A DNA stretch of 64,000 bases, from the NCBI GenBank assembly GCA_024372495.1, contig CP099977.1, forward strand, positions 434,001 to 498,000, read 5' to 3'. The notes beneath the pieces are model-generated. The model saw only the letters and a list, made by a program, of their open reading frames with translations. It was not told where the DNA came from and made no database searches. Source of the DNA: Pseudarthrobacter sp. Fe7. Its GTDB lineage: Bacteria; Actinomycetota; Actinomycetes; Actinomycetales; Micrococcaceae. This document shows positions 30,745-41,726 of this stretch, one piece after another (within the stretch, counting starts at the first letter, position 1; every line of letters starts with the position of its first letter). Made by a program: the position numbers and the translations under genes.

Positions 30745-30752
30745 GGGGAGAA

Positions 30753-33179
30753 CTAGCCCCCCAGCTTCCAGTTCCGGATCTCCTCCGGGTCCTCGCCGTG
30801 CGTGCGGGTGTGCTCGCGGGCGCTGATCCGCCGGTCCTGCAGGTCCTGGCGCAGAAGCGAGTGCTTCTCCGCCATCCCCGGCACCCTGTCGATCGCGTCA
30901 ATGGCCAGGGTGTAGCGGTCGATTCCGTTGAGCATGGCCATGTCGAACGGCGTGGTGGTGGTCCCCTCCTCCTTGTAGCCATGCACGTGCAGGCCTTGCT
31001 GGTTGGTGCGCCGGTAGGCCAGCCGGTGGATCAGCGCCGGGTAGCCGTGGTATGCGAAGATGACAGGTTTGTCCGGCGTGAAGATCCCGTCGAAATCGTG
31101 GGCGGGCAGGCCGTGCGGGTGCTCGCTGTCGTCCTGCAGCCGCATCAGGTCCACCACATTCACCACGCGGACCTTGAGCCCCGGCGCACCCTCGCGGAGC
31201 AGCTCGGCGGCCGCCACAGTCTCCACGGTGGGGACGTCACCCGCACAGGCCAGGACGACGTCCGGCTCCTCACCTGGCACCTCGGACCCCGCGAAGGTCC
31301 AGATCCCCAGGCCGCGGCGGCAGTGGTTGGCAGCGTCCGCGGGGCCAAGCCAGGTGGGTGAGGGCTGCTTGCCGCTGACCACGATGTTCACGTAGTCCGT
31401 GGACGCCAGGCAGTGCTCCATGACCGAAAGCAGGGTGTTGGCGTCCGGTGGCAGGTACACCCGGATGACCTCGGCCTTCTTGTTCACGGCATGGTCGATG
31501 AACCCCGGGTCCTGGTGCGAGAAACCGTTGTGGTCCTGCTGCCACACGTGCGAGGACAGCAGGTAGTTCAGCGATGGAACGGGCTGGCGCCAGTGCAGCT
31601 TGCGGGATACCTTGAGCCACTTGGCGTGCTGGTTGAACATCGAGTCAACGATGTGCACGAAGGCCTCGTAGCAGTTGAACACCCCGTGCCGCCCGCTCAA
31701 AAGGTAGCCCTCCAGCCAGCCCTGGCAGAGGTGCTCGCTCAGCACCTCCATCACCCGGCCGGAGCGCGCCAGGTGCTCATCGACGTCGTCAATCCGGTAC
31801 TGCCACACCTTGTCGGTGACCTCGTAGACGTTCTGCAGCCGGTTGGACGCCGTCTCGTCCGGGCCGAACAGCCGGAAGTTCTCCATGTTTTCCGCGATGA
31901 CGTCCCGCATCCAGGAGCCGAGAGTGACCATGGGGCTGACCCTGTCGATGCCCGGGCTTGGCACCTCGACGGCGTGGTCCCGGTACGCGGGCAGTTTCAG
32001 TGCACGCCGCAGCAGTCCGCCGTTGGCATGGGGCGTGGCGCTCATTCGGAAGTCGCCGGTAGGCGCACCTGCGGCGACGTCGGGGCGGAGCCGGCCGTCG
32101 CCGTCGAACAATTCCTCCGGCCGGTAGGACTCCAGCCACTCCTCCAGCTGCTTCAGGTGCTCACCGTTGGTGCGGACCTCGGACAGCGGCACCTGATGGG
32201 CCCGCCAGGTGCCTTCCACCTGCAGCCCGTCCACGGTTCGCGGCCCGGTCCAGCCCTTCGGCGAGCGCAGGACGATCATGGGCCAGCGGTGGCCGCCCTC
32301 CCCCGCCGCTTCGCCGGCCGGATCCTGCCGGTGGGCGTCCTGGATGGCTTTGATGTCCGCCAGGCAACGGTCCAGGACGGCGGCGAAATCGCGGTGCGCC
32401 TGCTCGGTGTTGTCCGGGTCCGCCACGGTGACGAAGTAGGGCTCGTGCCCGTAGCCGCGCAGCAGTTGCTCCAGCTGGTCCTGCGGCATCCGGGCCAGGA
32501 CGGTGGGGTTGGCGATCTTGTAGCCGTTGAGGTGCAGGATGGGCAGGACGGCGCCGTCCACTGCCGGGTCCAGGAAGTTGTGCGAATGCCAACTGGCGGC
32601 CAGCGGCCCGGTCTCCGCCTCGCCGTCACCGATCACGACGGCGGTCACCAGCTGCGGGTTGTCGAACACCGATCCGTAGGCGTGGGCCAGGGAGTACCCC
32701 AACTCGCCGCCTTCGCTGATAGACCCAGGGGTTTCCGGGGCCGCGTGGCTGGGGATGCCGCCGGGGTAGGAAAACTGGCGGAACAGCTCGGCCAGGCCTG
32801 CCTCGTCATTGCCCACGTGGGCATAGATTTCGGAATACGTTCCCTCAAGCCAGGCATTGGCGACGACGGCGGGGCCGCCATGGCCCGGACCGGCAACAAA
32901 GAGCATCTCGAGGTTGTCGCGGCGGATTACGCGGTTCAGGTGGGCGTAGACGAAGTTGAGTCCGGGCGTGGTGCCCCAGTGGCCCAGCAGGCGGGACTTG
33001 GTGTCCTCCGCCTGGAGCGGCTCACGCAGCAGCGGGTTGGACCGCAGGTAGATCTGCCCCACTGAAAGGTAGTTGGCGGCCCGCCACCACCGGTCAACGA
33101 GCTCGAGTTCCTCCTGCCCGGGTTCTTCCCGCCCGGTCTGTTGCTGCCCTGCTTCGTCCTGCCCTGTGCTGCCGGCCAT
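30753..33179 (-). CDS. xfp: Phosphoketolase (Xfp)
   Basis: 808 residues, intact; thiamine-diphosphate enzyme that splits xylulose 5-phosphate and/or fructose 6-phosphate to acetyl phosphate. Family features: [42 protein letters not shown], ThDP site [20 protein letters not shown], and [12 protein letters not shown] 33179 (MAGSTGQ) is chosen because GGTGAGG lies 6 bases upstream; frames open further up have no ribosome site. Divergent from katE. Confidence 0.95.
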   Translation of the reverse strand: MAGSTGQDEAGQQQTGREEPGQEELELVDRWWRAANYLSVGQIYLRSNPLLREPLQAEDTKSRLLGHWGTTPGLNFVYAHLNRVIRRDNLEMLFVAGPGHGGPAVVANAWLEGTYSEIYAHVGNDEAGLAELFRQFSYPGGIPSHAAPETPGSISEGGELGYSLAHAYGSVFDNPQLVTAVVIGDGEAETGPLAASWHSHNFLDPAVDGAVLPILHLNGYKIANPTVLARMPQDQLEQLLRGYGHEPYFVTVADPDNTEQAHRDFAAVLDRCLADIKAIQDAHRQDPAGEAAGEGGHRWPMIVLRSPKGWTGPRTVDGLQVEGTWRAHQVPLSEVRTNGEHLKQLEEWLESYRPEELFDGDGRLRPDVAAGAPTGDFRMSATPHANGGLLRRALKLPAYRDHAVEVPSPGIDRVSPMVTLGSWMRDVIAENMENFRLFGPDETASNRLQNVYEVTDKVWQYRIDDVDEHLARSGRVMEVLSEHLCQGWLEGYLLSGRHGVFNCYEAFVHIVDSMFNQHAKWLKVSRKLHWRQPVPSLNYLLSSHVWQQDHNGFSHQDPGFIDHAVNKKAEVIRVYLPPDANTLLSVMEHCLASTDYVNIVVSGKQPSPTWLGPADAANHCRRGLGIWTFAGSEVPGEEPDVVLACAGDVPTVETVAAAELLREGAPGLKVRVVNVVDLMRLQDDSEHPHGLPAHDFDGIFTPDKPVIFAYHGYPALIHRLAYRRTNQQGLHVHGYKEEGTTTTPFDMAMLNGIDRYTLAIDAIDRVPGMAEKHSLLRQDLQDRRISAREHTRTHGEDPEEIRNWKLGG

Positions 33180-33309
33180 AACCATCCTCACCTTGGGTGT
33201 GCCGCTGCAGGCGGCCGTCCCCCCATCGCAACAGATGGAGGGGCAGGCAGGCAACCCCCGGCGCCGTGCGTCCTCCCGGGAAGGGCCCGACGGCGGCCCT
33301 GTAGGGTAG

Positions 33310-33325
33310 TAAGTAAGCTTAGCTT
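33310..33325. promoter_or_regulatory. TAAGCTTA palindrome in the xfp/katE divergent promoter
   Basis: TAAGTAAGCTTAGCTT contains the palindrome TAAGCTTA at 33314-33321. It lies 45-60 bases before the katE ATG and is related to TAAGCATGCTTA before lapA. Confidence 0.4.
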
Positions 33326-33369
33326 CCGCCTGGCGGGGCTGGGACAATCCAATGTGGGGAGATCAAGAC

Positions 33370-35601
33370 ATGCCGGCCGAAGACGACGTTGTAATTCCCG
33401 GGGTTCCATCCAGCGACCCTCCGGCACGTGAAGAGCCCACCACACCGCGTGAGCCGCTGCCGCCCAAACCGGACCAGCGCGGCCCCGAAGCGGTATCCCC
33501 TACAGGAAGCCCCACCGGGGCTCCAGCCGGGGCGCGCGCCCAGTCCGGCCAGTACCTGACCACGGCCCAGGGACTCAGGCTGCCGGATACGGACCATTCC
33601 CTGAAAGCCGGTGCCCGGGGTCCCATATTGCTCCAGGACCATCACCTGCGGGAAAAGATCACCCACTTTGACCACGAGCGGATCCCGGAGCGCGTTGTCC
33701 ACGCCCGGGGAGCAGGAGCGCACGGCGTGTTCCGGTCCTACGGGACGGCTGCCAAAGTCACGCGCGCCGGTTTCCTGGCAGCGGACGTGGAGACACCGGT
33801 GTTCGTGAGGTTCTCCACAGTGCTTGGTTCCCGCGGGTCCGCGGACGCCGTCAGGGACACCCGCGGATTCTCCACCAAGTTCTACACGGATGAGGGCACC
33901 TACGACCTGGTCGGAAACAACATCCCGGTGTTCTTCATCCAGGACGGCATCAAGTTCCCGGATGTGGTGCACGCGGCCAAGCCCCACCCGGACCGGGAAA
34001 TCCCCCAGGCCCAGAGCGCGCACGACACGTTCTGGGACTTCGTCTCGCTCCACACCGAGGCGCAGGCCCACACCCTGTGGAACATGTCAGACCGCGGCCT
34101 CCCCCGCTCCTACCGGACCATGGAAGGCTTCGGCGTCCACACGTTCCGGCTCATCAACGCCGACGGCGCCACCACGCTGGTGAAGTTCCACTGGAAGCCC
34201 AAACAGGGAGTGCACTCGCTGGTGTGGGAGGAAGCCCAGATCATCAACGGCATGGATCCGGACTTCCACCGGCGCGATCTCGCCGACGCCATCGAGGCCG
34301 GGGCCTACCCCGAATGGGAACTGGGCATCCAGACTTTCCCGGACACGGAAGACCAGATGTTCGAAGGCATCGACCTCCTGGACCCCACCAAGTTCGTTCC
34401 GGAGGAACTCGCCCCGGTGCAGCCCATCGGCCTCATGAGCCTCAACGCGAACCCCACCAACTACTTTGCGGAGACGGAGCAGGTGGCCTTCCACCCGGGG
34501 CACCTGGTGCCGGGCATCGACGTCACCAACGATCCCCTGCTGCAGGTCCGGCTGTTCTCCTACCTGGACACCCAGATTTCGCGGCTTGGCGGCCCCAACT
34601 TCGCCCAGCTCCCGATCAACCGGCCGCACGCCCCGGTCAACGACATGCTCCGCGACGGCATGCACCAGGCAGCCGTGCACGCAGGGGTTGCCCCATACCG
34701 GCCCAACTCGCTGGATGGCGGGTGCCCGTTCCTGGCCGGTCAGGACATGGGCGCGTTCGTGGAGGTGCCGGAGGCGGTTGCGGAATCCATCAAGGAACGG
34801 CGGAATCCTGCCTCGTTCGATGACCACTACAGCCAGGCGCGGCTGTTCTTCCGGAGCCTGAGCCCAGTGGAACAGGACCACGTCATCCAGGCGTACACGT
34901 TCGAGCTCGGCAAATGCTATGAAACTGTCGTCCGCGAACGCCAGGCCAGGCCCTTGCCAACATCGACTCCGCGCTCTGCGCCGCCGTCGCCGCCGGCCTG
35001 GGCATGCCCGCACCTGGGGCCACCGAGCAAGTGGCCGACCGCGATCCCAGCCCAGCCGTTTCCCAGGTGGGCGGTAGCTGGCCGGTTGCCGGGCGCGTGG
35101 TGGGCATCATCGCCGATTCGTCCAGCGACCTGTCCCAGGTGGAGGCCGCCCGCAAGGCGCTCGACGGCGACGGCATGGTTCCGCTGGTCATCGCACCAAC
35201 CGGCGGTGCGCTTTCCTTCGGCGGCCTTTCGGTCACTGTCCAGCGGACCTTCCTTACGGCAAGGTCCACGGAGTTCGACGCACTGATCGTCGCAGGCTCA
35301 AAGCAATCCGCCCCTGATGCCACCGCCGGGCGCGACGCCAAAGCCGGGGAGCCGGCCGGAGGACTTGATCCGCGAGTCGGCCTGATGCTGTCCGAGGCCT
35401 ACCGCCATGCCAAGGCCATCGGCTACTGGGACTCCGCCTCGGCCGTGCTGGAGGCGGCCGGCATCCAGGCTGGGTGTGACGGGTGTTGTTGGCGGGAGCG
35501 ATGCGGCTTCGGTAGCCAACAGCATTTCCGGGCTCCTCGCCGCCCACCGCGCTTGGGACCGGTTCCCGGCAACCGGCGCGGCTGCCCACCGGGAAAACTG
35601 A
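33370..35601 (+). CDS. katE: Large-subunit (HPII/KatE-type) catalase (two frameshifts)
   Basis: Monofunctional haem catalase. A Pro-rich N-terminal arm of about 60 residues precedes the core. The catalytic His is in [13 protein letters not shown] and the catalytic Asn in [12 protein letters not shown]. The haem-ligand Tyr is in [17 protein letters not shown]. The extra C-terminal flavodoxin/DJ-1-like domain ([34 protein letters not shown]) marks the large-subunit class. Breaks: near 34944 a C run is one short (expected [13 protein letters not shown]), and at 35467-35471 expected CAGCTG reads CAGGCTG (expected [13 protein letters not shown]). ATG 33370 follows GGGGAG. About 743 residues when repaired. 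Confidence 0.93.
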
Positions 35602-35633
35602 CTCCGTCCGGTCAGCCCGCAGGCTTAACGGGT

Positions 35634-35666
35634 TGAGGGCCCGCGTCCAAACGGCGTGGGCCCTCA
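35634..35666 (+). terminator. Terminator hairpin of katE
   Basis: Arms TGAGGGCCC and GGGCCCTCA separated by about 15 bases, starting 32 bases after the katE stop. Confidence 0.6.
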
Positions 35667-35751
35667 GCCGTTTACTGCGGGAACCGGCGGGCTGGGCACC
35701 GTCAAAACTGGCCGTTCCGCCGTAACTACTTCCGGGTAGTGTGGACCCAGA

Positions 35752-36351
35752 ATGTTCACGCTGACCATCAACCAAACGGACAGCCGGCGCGACGGCGACC
35801 AGGTGCCGCAGCTGCTCAAGGCGCTGCGGCACATCCCCGCGCGCCTCGATTTTGACCGGTCTGTCGAGGACGAAGTCCAGGGGATCGTCGACTGCCCGCA
35901 TCAGGCCGTGGACGCCGCGCTGATCGCACTGCGGAGCGGCCACTGGTATGTGGGGATCGGCGCGGGGCCCGTGAACGAGCCGCTGCCCAACCAGATCAAG
36001 GACGCCTCAGGGCACGGGCTGGTGTATGCCCGCCGTGCAGTGGACCGGCTCCGCAGCAGCAAGGAGCGGGTGCCGGTTGCCGTGGAGGGTCCGCTGGCCG
36101 ACGTCGCCCGCGACGCCGAAGCGATCCTGCGGCTGCTGGGCCACATTGTGCGGGACCGTTCAGGCGCCGAGTGGCGGGTGCTGGACCTGCTGACTCCCGG
36201 AGTCCGCGGCCAGCAGAAGGCAGTGGCGCAGGAACTGGGCATCACCACCCAGGCGGTCAGCAAAGCCGTGGCCCGGGCACAGTGGAATGAGGAACATGCC
36301 GCCCGGCCTGCCGCCGCGAGGCTGCTGGCGCTGATCCTGGCAGCGGTCTAG
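35752..36351 (+). CDS. Putative DNA-binding regulator with C-terminal helix-turn-helix (199 aa)
   Basis: The N-terminal SatD/MarR-associated region (DRSVEDEVQGIVDCPHQAVDAALIALRSGHWYVGIGAG) precedes a winged-helix part, LLTPGVRGQQKAVAQELGITTQAVSKAVARAQW, where QELGITTQAVSKAV is the recognition-helix motif. Targets unknown. A TAGTGT box lies 9 bases before ATG 35752, possibly leaderless. Confidence 0.78.
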   Translation: MFTLTINQTDSRRDGDQVPQLLKALRHIPARLDFDRSVEDEVQGIVDCPHQAVDAALIALRSGHWYVGIGAGPVNEPLPNQIKDASGHGLVYARRAVDRLRSSKERVPVAVEGPLADVARDAEAILRLLGHIVRDRSGAEWRVLDLLTPGVRGQQKAVAQELGITTQAVSKAVARAQWNEEHAARPAAARLLALILAAV

Positions 36352-36402
36352 GCGCCTGAGCCGGCTGCCGCCGTCGTCCCTTGTCTTCGCAGCCCTGGGG
36401 AC

Positions 36403-36987
36403 CTAGCTGCCGGTGGCCGCCATGACCGGCTCGCCGTTGAAGTACTCCAGCTTCCAGCCATCGATCGCGTGGTGGTGCGCCAGGTTGAGGGCCGCGTTGT
36501 CCACGCTGCCCAGGGTCTGGCCGATCGCCCGGCTGAGGCTGACGCGCAGCAGGGTCCCGTGAGTGACCACCAGGAGCCGCTGGCCGCGGTACTCCTCCGC
36601 CAGGGCCTCCAGGGCCGCGAGGCCGCGGTCCGCCGCTTCATCTTCACTCTCGGCGCCCTTGAACCCGCCGGGCACACGCAGCGCCTCCAGTTCGGGTCCG
36701 GCCTGCATCCCTTCGGCCGGGCCAAAGCTGCGCTCGGTGAGTTCCGGGACGCGCCGGGACACCGTGAGCCCCAGCCCCTCGGCGATCAGGTCCGCGGTTT
36801 CGGCAGCGCGGCTCAGGGGCGAGGAGACAACGGCGTCCCACTCGTAGGGCTTAAGTACGTCGACGGCGTCCCGCGCCTGGCCGCGTCCGACGTCGTTCAG
36901 GGGGATGTCGGTTGCTCCCTGCAGCCGCCGCTCGGCATTCCAGTCGGTCTGGCCGTGGCGGACGAGGGCGAACGTCGTAAGGGTCAT
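36403..36987 (-). CDS. Histidine phosphatase family protein (phosphoglycerate mutase-like)
   Basis: 194 residues. The catalytic LVRHGQTDWNAERRLQGATDIPL is at about 8-30, and the second His is in VVTHGTLLRVSL. The Glu partner is in ELTERSFGPAEG. Broad phosphatase (for example on sugar phosphates or phosphoglycerate) in the cytoplasm. ATG 36987 begins the family core directly; longer upstream frames are chance. Confidence 0.88.
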   Translation of the reverse strand: MTLTTFALVRHGQTDWNAERRLQGATDIPLNDVGRGQARDAVDVLKPYEWDAVVSSPLSRAAETADLIAEGLGLTVSRRVPELTERSFGPAEGMQAGPELEALRVPGGFKGAESEDEAADRGLAALEALAEEYRGQRLLVVTHGTLLRVSLSRAIGQTLGSVDNAALNLAHHHAIDGWKLEYFNGEPVMAATGS

Positions 36988-37055
36988 GCCCCCTATTCTG
37001 CCTTGGCCGCCGGTGCGTGCCGGAATCGCGGCAGCGGAGGCTGCCTCGGAGCGCC

Positions 37056-37943
37056 TTACAGCAGGCTTCGCAGCACGTGGGCGGCGCCGTCGTCGTGCAC
37101 TGAGTGGGTGACCTCGTCTGCTGCTGCGACCACCTCGGCCGGAGCCTGCCCCATGGCCACGCCGCGGCCGGCCCAGGTGAGCATTTCGATGTCGTTCCGG
37201 CCATCGCCCACGGCGACCGTAAGGTGCTCTTCGAAACCAAGCCGGAGCCGGAGGTTTTCCAGGGCACTGGCCTTGGTCACGCCGGCGGCAGCGATGTCCA
37301 GCCATGCGGTCCAGCCCACGGAGTAGGTCACACCGGCGAGGCCAACGTGGTTGATGGCCTCGTTGAACTCCTCTGGCGTGTTCTCGGTGCTGAACACCAC
37401 CACGCGGACCGCGGTGGCCTCGAGCATGGTGTGGAAGTCCACGCCTACCGCCTCCACGCCAAAGCTGGCGTCCTGGAACCGCTCGGTGGAGAGGAAGTTG
37501 CCGTCGGCGTCCTCAAGCGCGTACTTGGCGGACGGAAGCCGTTCCCGGAGGGCACGCAGGGCCGGCGCCGGATCGAACGTGGCCTTGTGGATCACTTCGT
37601 AGCCGTTTTCCAGTTCCGGGTGGAGCCGGAGCGTCACGCCCCCGTTGCAGCAGACGGCGTACCCGCGCTCGATCCCGATCTTCTCGATGATGGGAAGCGT
37701 GGCGTTGAGGGAGCGGCCGGTGGCGATCATCACCTCGTGGCCGGCAGCCACCACGGCCTGCGCAGCTTCGCGGACGCCAGGGGACATGTGTCCGTCGTGG
37801 TTCACCAGGGTGCCGTCCACGTCCAGCGCGACCATGAACTTCTGGTCTGCTGCGGTGAAGCCGATGTTGTCCTGGTTGTAGTCTCGATTGTTGTCTCGCC
37901 GGTCATCGTTGCCGGCGACTGAGGTTTCAGTCAGCGTTGTCAT
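37056..37943 (-). CDS. HAD superfamily phosphatase, Cof-type
   Basis: Nucleophile motif VALDVDGTLVNHDGHMS near residues 38-54; motif II IATGRS; motifs III/IV KASALENL and VAVGDGRNDIEML. A C2-type cap inserts between. Cof-type proteins dephosphorylate sugar phosphates, FMN or similar. The first 30 residues are a hydrophilic Asn/Asp-rich tail. ATG 37943 is used; ATG 37949 is an equally possible start. Confidence 0.85.
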   Translation of the reverse strand: MTTLTETSVAGNDDRRDNNRDYNQDNIGFTAADQKFMVALDVDGTLVNHDGHMSPGVREAAQAVVAAGHEVMIATGRSLNATLPIIEKIGIERGYAVCCNGGVTLRLHPELENGYEVIHKATFDPAPALRALRERLPSAKYALEDADGNFLSTERFQDASFGVEAVGVDFHTMLEATAVRVVVFSTENTPEEFNEAINHVGLAGVTYSVGWTAWLDIAAAGVTKASALENLRLRLGFEEHLTVAVGDGRNDIEMLTWAGRGVAMGQAPAEVVAAADEVTHSVHDDGAAHVLRSLL

Positions 37944-38084
37944 CCACATAGTGAACCAGAGGTAGCTGACACGCGCTAGGACGCGGGCCACAGGTTTATT
38001 GAACTGTTGGTTAACTCGGCGGGTTCCCACATTCGGGCCGCGTTTCTGGGCTTCATCTCCTGCGAACACCCGGCTACGGACACC

Positions 38085-38106
38085 GCACCCCCGCACGCGC
38101 GGGTGC
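38085..38106. repeat. GC-rich hairpin upstream of the AbiEi/DUF559 gene
   Basis: GCACCC and GGGTGC arms around a CCGC/GCG-rich centre, followed by ATCGTCC. The composition matches the larger hairpin at 39200-39239. Confidence 0.5.
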
Positions 38107-38189
38107 ATCGTCCACTTCACGGTGCGAATGCCTGCATGCCAGGTTATCCACATGCACCCGCTACCCTCTTCAGCCATCGCTGGCTTCTG

Positions 38190-39200
38190 ATGACGATGAG
38201 GGGCATGCAGCTGATTTCCGCCCGAGACCACCGCCGGGCTACGGGAGACATCCGCTCTCTCAGCAGGCGCTATGCCCAGGGGGAACTTGTCCGCGTTAGG
38301 AAGGGTGTTTACGCCGCGAAGGATGAGTGGGTTTCTTTGGCTCCGTGGGAAAGGTACCTCCAGACGGTCCGTGCCGTGGACCTGGAACTCCCCAAATCCA
38401 CGTTCTGCCTGCACACGGCCGCGGTCATTTGGGAACTGGAGCTTCTTGCGGTGCCCGGATATGTGCACTTGTCCGGGGCGTCCAGGGGGCATACCGGCCG
38501 CAGGCAACCAACAACTTCGGCGGCCTGCGACAGGTCCGGACGGACCGGCATCAGTCACATCACGGCCTACGGCATCCACCGGCATCCCGGAGATACTGCG
38601 GCAGTCCGGCGGGGAGAGCTGCTGGTGACACCGATGGCAGACACAGTCATTGGCGTCATAGCGAGGGAGGGATTCGCGGCCGGGGTGGTCCTGGCGGACC
38701 ATGCAATCGGCAGCCGCCGTGTTTCCGGGCCGCCGCTCGGTAAGGATGAACTGTTGCGGGCAGCTTCGCAGCTTGCGATAGATGCGCGCCGAAACTGGGT
38801 GGCACAGGTGCTCGACTTCGCAGTGCCCAATTCTGAGTCAGCCGGCGAATCGCTCAGCCGTGCACAGATGCATCTTCTCGGCTTTCCGGCTCCCATGCTG
38901 CAGGCAAAGTTCCGTCAGGGAGGGTTTTTGCTCGCCCGGACTGATTTCTACTGGCCGCGGTACAGGCTGATCGGGGAGTTCGACGGCGACGCGAAGTATC
39001 TGGATGACGCTTTTCTGGGAAACCGGACCGCACGGCAAGCCGTGCTGGCGGAGAAGAAGCGCGAGGACAGGCTTCGGGCGGCGGGCTTCCGTGTTGTCAG
39101 GTGGGATTGGGCAACGGCCTCAGACCCGGCCCGCTTTGCCACATGCCTCCGTGAGGCAGGACTGCCTATCACGCGCAACGGAGTATCCCGCACCCGCTGA
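38190..39200 (+). CDS. AbiEi-type winged-helix / DUF559 nuclease-like protein
   Basis: About 336 residues. The N-terminal AbiEi antitoxin-like winged helix is readable (RRYAQGELVRVRKGVYAAKDEW; FCLHTAAVIWELELL). The C-terminal DUF559/Vsr-like segment (RYRLIGEFDGDAKY, then EKKREDRLRAAGFRVVRWDW) holds the acidic-Lys pattern of a PD-(D/E)XK endonuclease. Such proteins occur as scattered orphans in Actinobacteria. No toxin partner is beside it. GC is a little lower than its neighbours and hairpins of similar composition flank it. ATG 38190 is the first of three closely spaced ATG codons. Confidence 0.75.
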   Translation: MTMRGMQLISARDHRRATGDIRSLSRRYAQGELVRVRKGVYAAKDEWVSLAPWERYLQTVRAVDLELPKSTFCLHTAAVIWELELLAVPGYVHLSGASRGHTGRRQPTTSAACDRSGRTGISHITAYGIHRHPGDTAAVRRGELLVTPMADTVIGVIAREGFAAGVVLADHAIGSRRVSGPPLGKDELLRAASQLAIDARRNWVAQVLDFAVPNSESAGESLSRAQMHLLGFPAPMLQAKFRQGGFLLARTDFYWPRYRLIGEFDGDAKYLDDAFLGNRTARQAVLAEKKREDRLRAAGFRVVRWDWATASDPARFATCLREAGLPITRNGVSRTR

Positions 39201-39239
39201 CGGACTGTGCACCCCCGCGTCCGGGGGTGCACAGTCCGT
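39200..39239. terminator. Perfect 18-bp hairpin after the AbiEi/DUF559 gene
   Basis: Arms ACGGACTGTGCACCCCCG and exact complement, loop CGTC. It begins at the stop codon. A diverged half copy (CAGGGTGCACTGTCC) follows at 39242-39256. Confidence 0.75.
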
Positions 39240-39276
39240 TACAGGGTGCACTGTCCAATGCTGGGTGCGCAGACGC

Positions 39277-40557
39277 CTAGAGGACCGGCAGGACTTCCAT
39301 GCCGCCCAGGTACTTCTGCAGCGCCTTGGGGACGTTGACCGAGCCGTCGGCGTTCTGGTGGTGCTCAAGCAGCGCCACGATCCAGCGGGTGGTGGCCAGG
39401 GTGCCGTTCAGGGTGGCCACGGCGCGGGTGCCCTTGGCGACGCCCTCCGCGTTGACCGTGCGCTCACGGATGTTGAGGCGGCGGGCCTGGAACGTGGTGC
39501 AGTTCGAGGTGGACGTCAGCTCGCGGTAGGCGCCCTGCGTGGGGACCCAGGCCTCACAGTCGTATTTGCGTGCCGCGGAGGTGCCGAGGTCCCCGGCGGC
39601 GGTGTCGATGACCCGGTACGGGAGCTCGCACTTGGCCAGCATTTCCTCTTCCCAGGCCAGGAGGCGCTGGTGCTCGGCGGCGGCCTCCTCAACGGTGGTG
39701 TAGATGAACATCTCCACCTTGTTGAACTGGTGCACGCGGATGATGCCGCGGGTGTCCTTGCCGTGTGAACCGGCCTCGCGGCGGTAGCAGGAGCTCTGGC
39801 CCGCGTAGCGGATGGGGCCCGCGGAGAAGTCCAGGATCTCGTCGGCGTGGTACCCGGCCAGCGCCACCTCCGAGGTGCCCACAAGGTAAAGGTCGTCCTC
39901 GGCGAGACGGTAGATCTCGGCGTCGTGCTTTACGTCGAAGCCGGTGCCCTGCATGGTCTCGGGACGCACCAGCGTGGGGGTGATCATGGGGACGAAGCCG
40001 GCCTCGATGGCCTGGTCCATGGCCATCTGCAGCAGTGCCATTTCCAGCCGGGCACCCACGCCGCGGAGGAAATAGAAGCGGGCGCCGGAGACCTTGGCGC
40101 CGCGTTCCATGTCGATGGCGCCGATCAGCTCGCCGATCTCCAGGTGGTCCTTGGGCTCGAAGTCGGGGAATTCGCGCGGGGTGCCGACTGTTTTGACCAC
40201 CACGTAGTCGTCCTCGCCGCCCTCGGGAACGCCGTCCTCCACCAGGTTGGGGATGGTGCGCAGCAGTTCTTCCTGCTTGGTCTGCGCGGCGTCGGCCTCC
40301 GCGGAGGCCGCCTTGACGGAGTTGGCCAGTTCCTTGACCTCGGCGAGCAGCGCCTGCTTCTCCTCGCCCTTCGCCTTCGCTACCTTCTTGCCGAAAACGT
40401 TCTGCTCCGCGCGGAGGTTCTCGAAACGGAGCAGGGCCTCCCGGCGGGCGGAATTCGCGGAGATGATCGCGTCCACCACTGATTCGTCCGCGCCGCGGGC
40501 GCGCTGGCTGGCACGGAACTTGTCCGGGTTTTCGCTGAGGTCTTTTACGTCGATCAC
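39277..40557 (-). CDS. serS: Seryl-tRNA synthetase
   Basis: 426 residues, intact class II synthetase. The N-terminal long coiled-coil arm spans about residues 25-105 ([28 protein letters not shown] region). Motif 2 is in [41 protein letters not shown]. Motif 3 is in [37 protein letters not shown]. Charges tRNA-Ser and tRNA-Sec. Divergent from the diacylglycerol-kinase gene. Confidence 0.97.
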   Translation of the reverse strand: MIDVKDLSENPDKFRASQRARGADESVVDAIISANSARREALLRFENLRAEQNVFGKKVAKAKGEEKQALLAEVKELANSVKAASAEADAAQTKQEELLRTIPNLVEDGVPEGGEDDYVVVKTVGTPREFPDFEPKDHLEIGELIGAIDMERGAKVSGARFYFLRGVGARLEMALLQMAMDQAIEAGFVPMITPTLVRPETMQGTGFDVKHDAEIYRLAEDDLYLVGTSEVALAGYHADEILDFSAGPIRYAGQSSCYRREAGSHGKDTRGIIRVHQFNKVEMFIYTTVEEAAAEHQRLLAWEEEMLAKCELPYRVIDTAAGDLGTSAARKYDCEAWVPTQGAYRELTSTSNCTTFQARRLNIRERTVNAEGVAKGTRAVATLNGTLATTRWIVALLEHHQNADGSVNVPKALQKYLGGMEVLPVL

Positions 40558-40645
40558 CAGACAAGGGTATCCAATTCAGTGCACGACGGCGGGCGCGCGG
40601 CCCCGTGCGGTCCCCCGCCGCGCGCCGGGCTACTGTTGAAGCACC

Positions 40646-41704
40646 ATGAGCGACTGGATTCTCTACCTGCTGATTGCGGTGGCGCTTGCGTTCGCCACCT
40701 CCAGCTGGTGGGGGTGCGGCGCCTCAAAGCCCTGCACGTGCGCAGCGCCGTGGCCGGCGAAGCCTACGACTCCGGGCTGGCGCAGCAACGCGTGGCGGTG
40801 GTCCTGAACCCCATCAAGGCGCGGGCCGAGGAAGCCAGGGGGATGATCCACCGGGCCTGCCTGGCCGCCGGCTGGGAGGAGCCGGTCTTCTTCGAGACGA
40901 CGGCGGAGGACCCCGGCTTTTCGCAGATGCAGGCGGCTCTGGCAGGAAAGCCCGACGTCGTCCTGGTGGGCGGCGGCGACGGCACCGTCCGCGTGGTGGC
41001 TGAGGCCCTCGCGCACACCGACATTGCCATGGGGCTGATCCCGCTGGGCACAGGCAACCTGCTGGCCCGGAACGTGGACCTGGATGTGAACGACCTCCAC
41101 GGCAATGTCCAGACGGCCCTTTTCGGCCGGCAGCGGTACATCGACACCGCCCGGATGGCCATTGAGAACTCCCGCACAGGCCACTACTCGGAGCATGTCT
41201 TCCTTGTGATCGCCGGCATCGGCATGGACGCCGAGGTCCTGGCGGACACCAATGCGGGGCTGAAGAAGGCCGTAGGGTGGCTTGCCTACACGGAGGCGGG
41301 TGTGCGGCACCTTCCGGGCCGGCGGAAGAAGGTCTCGATCGCCATGGATGACGGTCCGGAGCAGGTCCGGAACATCCGCAGCGTACTTTTCGCCAACTGC
41401 GGCCTGGTCCCCGGGGGCATCGACTTCATCCCGCAGGCCATGATCGACGACGGCATGCTGGACGTTGTGGTCATGAGCCCCCGCAGTGCCCTGGGTTGGC
41501 TGCTGATGTACATGAAAATCATGTTCAAGCACAGCGGGAAGCTGCCCATCATGACCGTCTACAGGTCAGTCAAGGTGGTCATCAAATGCCCCGAACCCAT
41601 GCCCACCCAGGCTCGACGGCGACACCTCGGGTGAGGCAACTCAGCTGACGGTCCGGGTGGAGCCCCGGTCGCTCCTGGTCAGGGTCAGAGGGCAGGAACG
41701 GTAA
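40646..41704 (+). CDS. Diacylglycerol/lipid kinase family protein (two frameshifts)
   Basis: A short N-terminal membrane helix (MSDWILYLLIAVALAFATSSWW) precedes the DAGK catalytic domain: RVAVVLNPIKARA, DVVLVGGGDGTVRVVAEAL (nucleotide loop GGGDGT), MGLIPLGTGNLLARN. Phosphorylates diacylglycerol or a related lipid at the membrane. Breaks: about 40711-40716, a G run one short (expected SSWWGVRRLKAL), and 41609-41613, expected CAGCTC reads CAGGCTC (expected PTQLDGDTSGEATQL, then the stop at 41702-41704). A TACTGT box lies 9 bases before ATG 40646, possibly leaderless. Confidence 0.88.
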
Positions 41705-41726
41705 GGCGCAGGCAAGTGTGCGCCGG

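Noticed and set aside
31413..33065. A 550-codon plus-strand frame
   Set aside because: Antisense shadow of intact phosphoketolase; no family resemblance and no ribosome site.
38190..39200. Complete type IV toxin-antitoxin pair
   Set aside because: No nucleotidyltransferase toxin (AbiEii) lies on either side.
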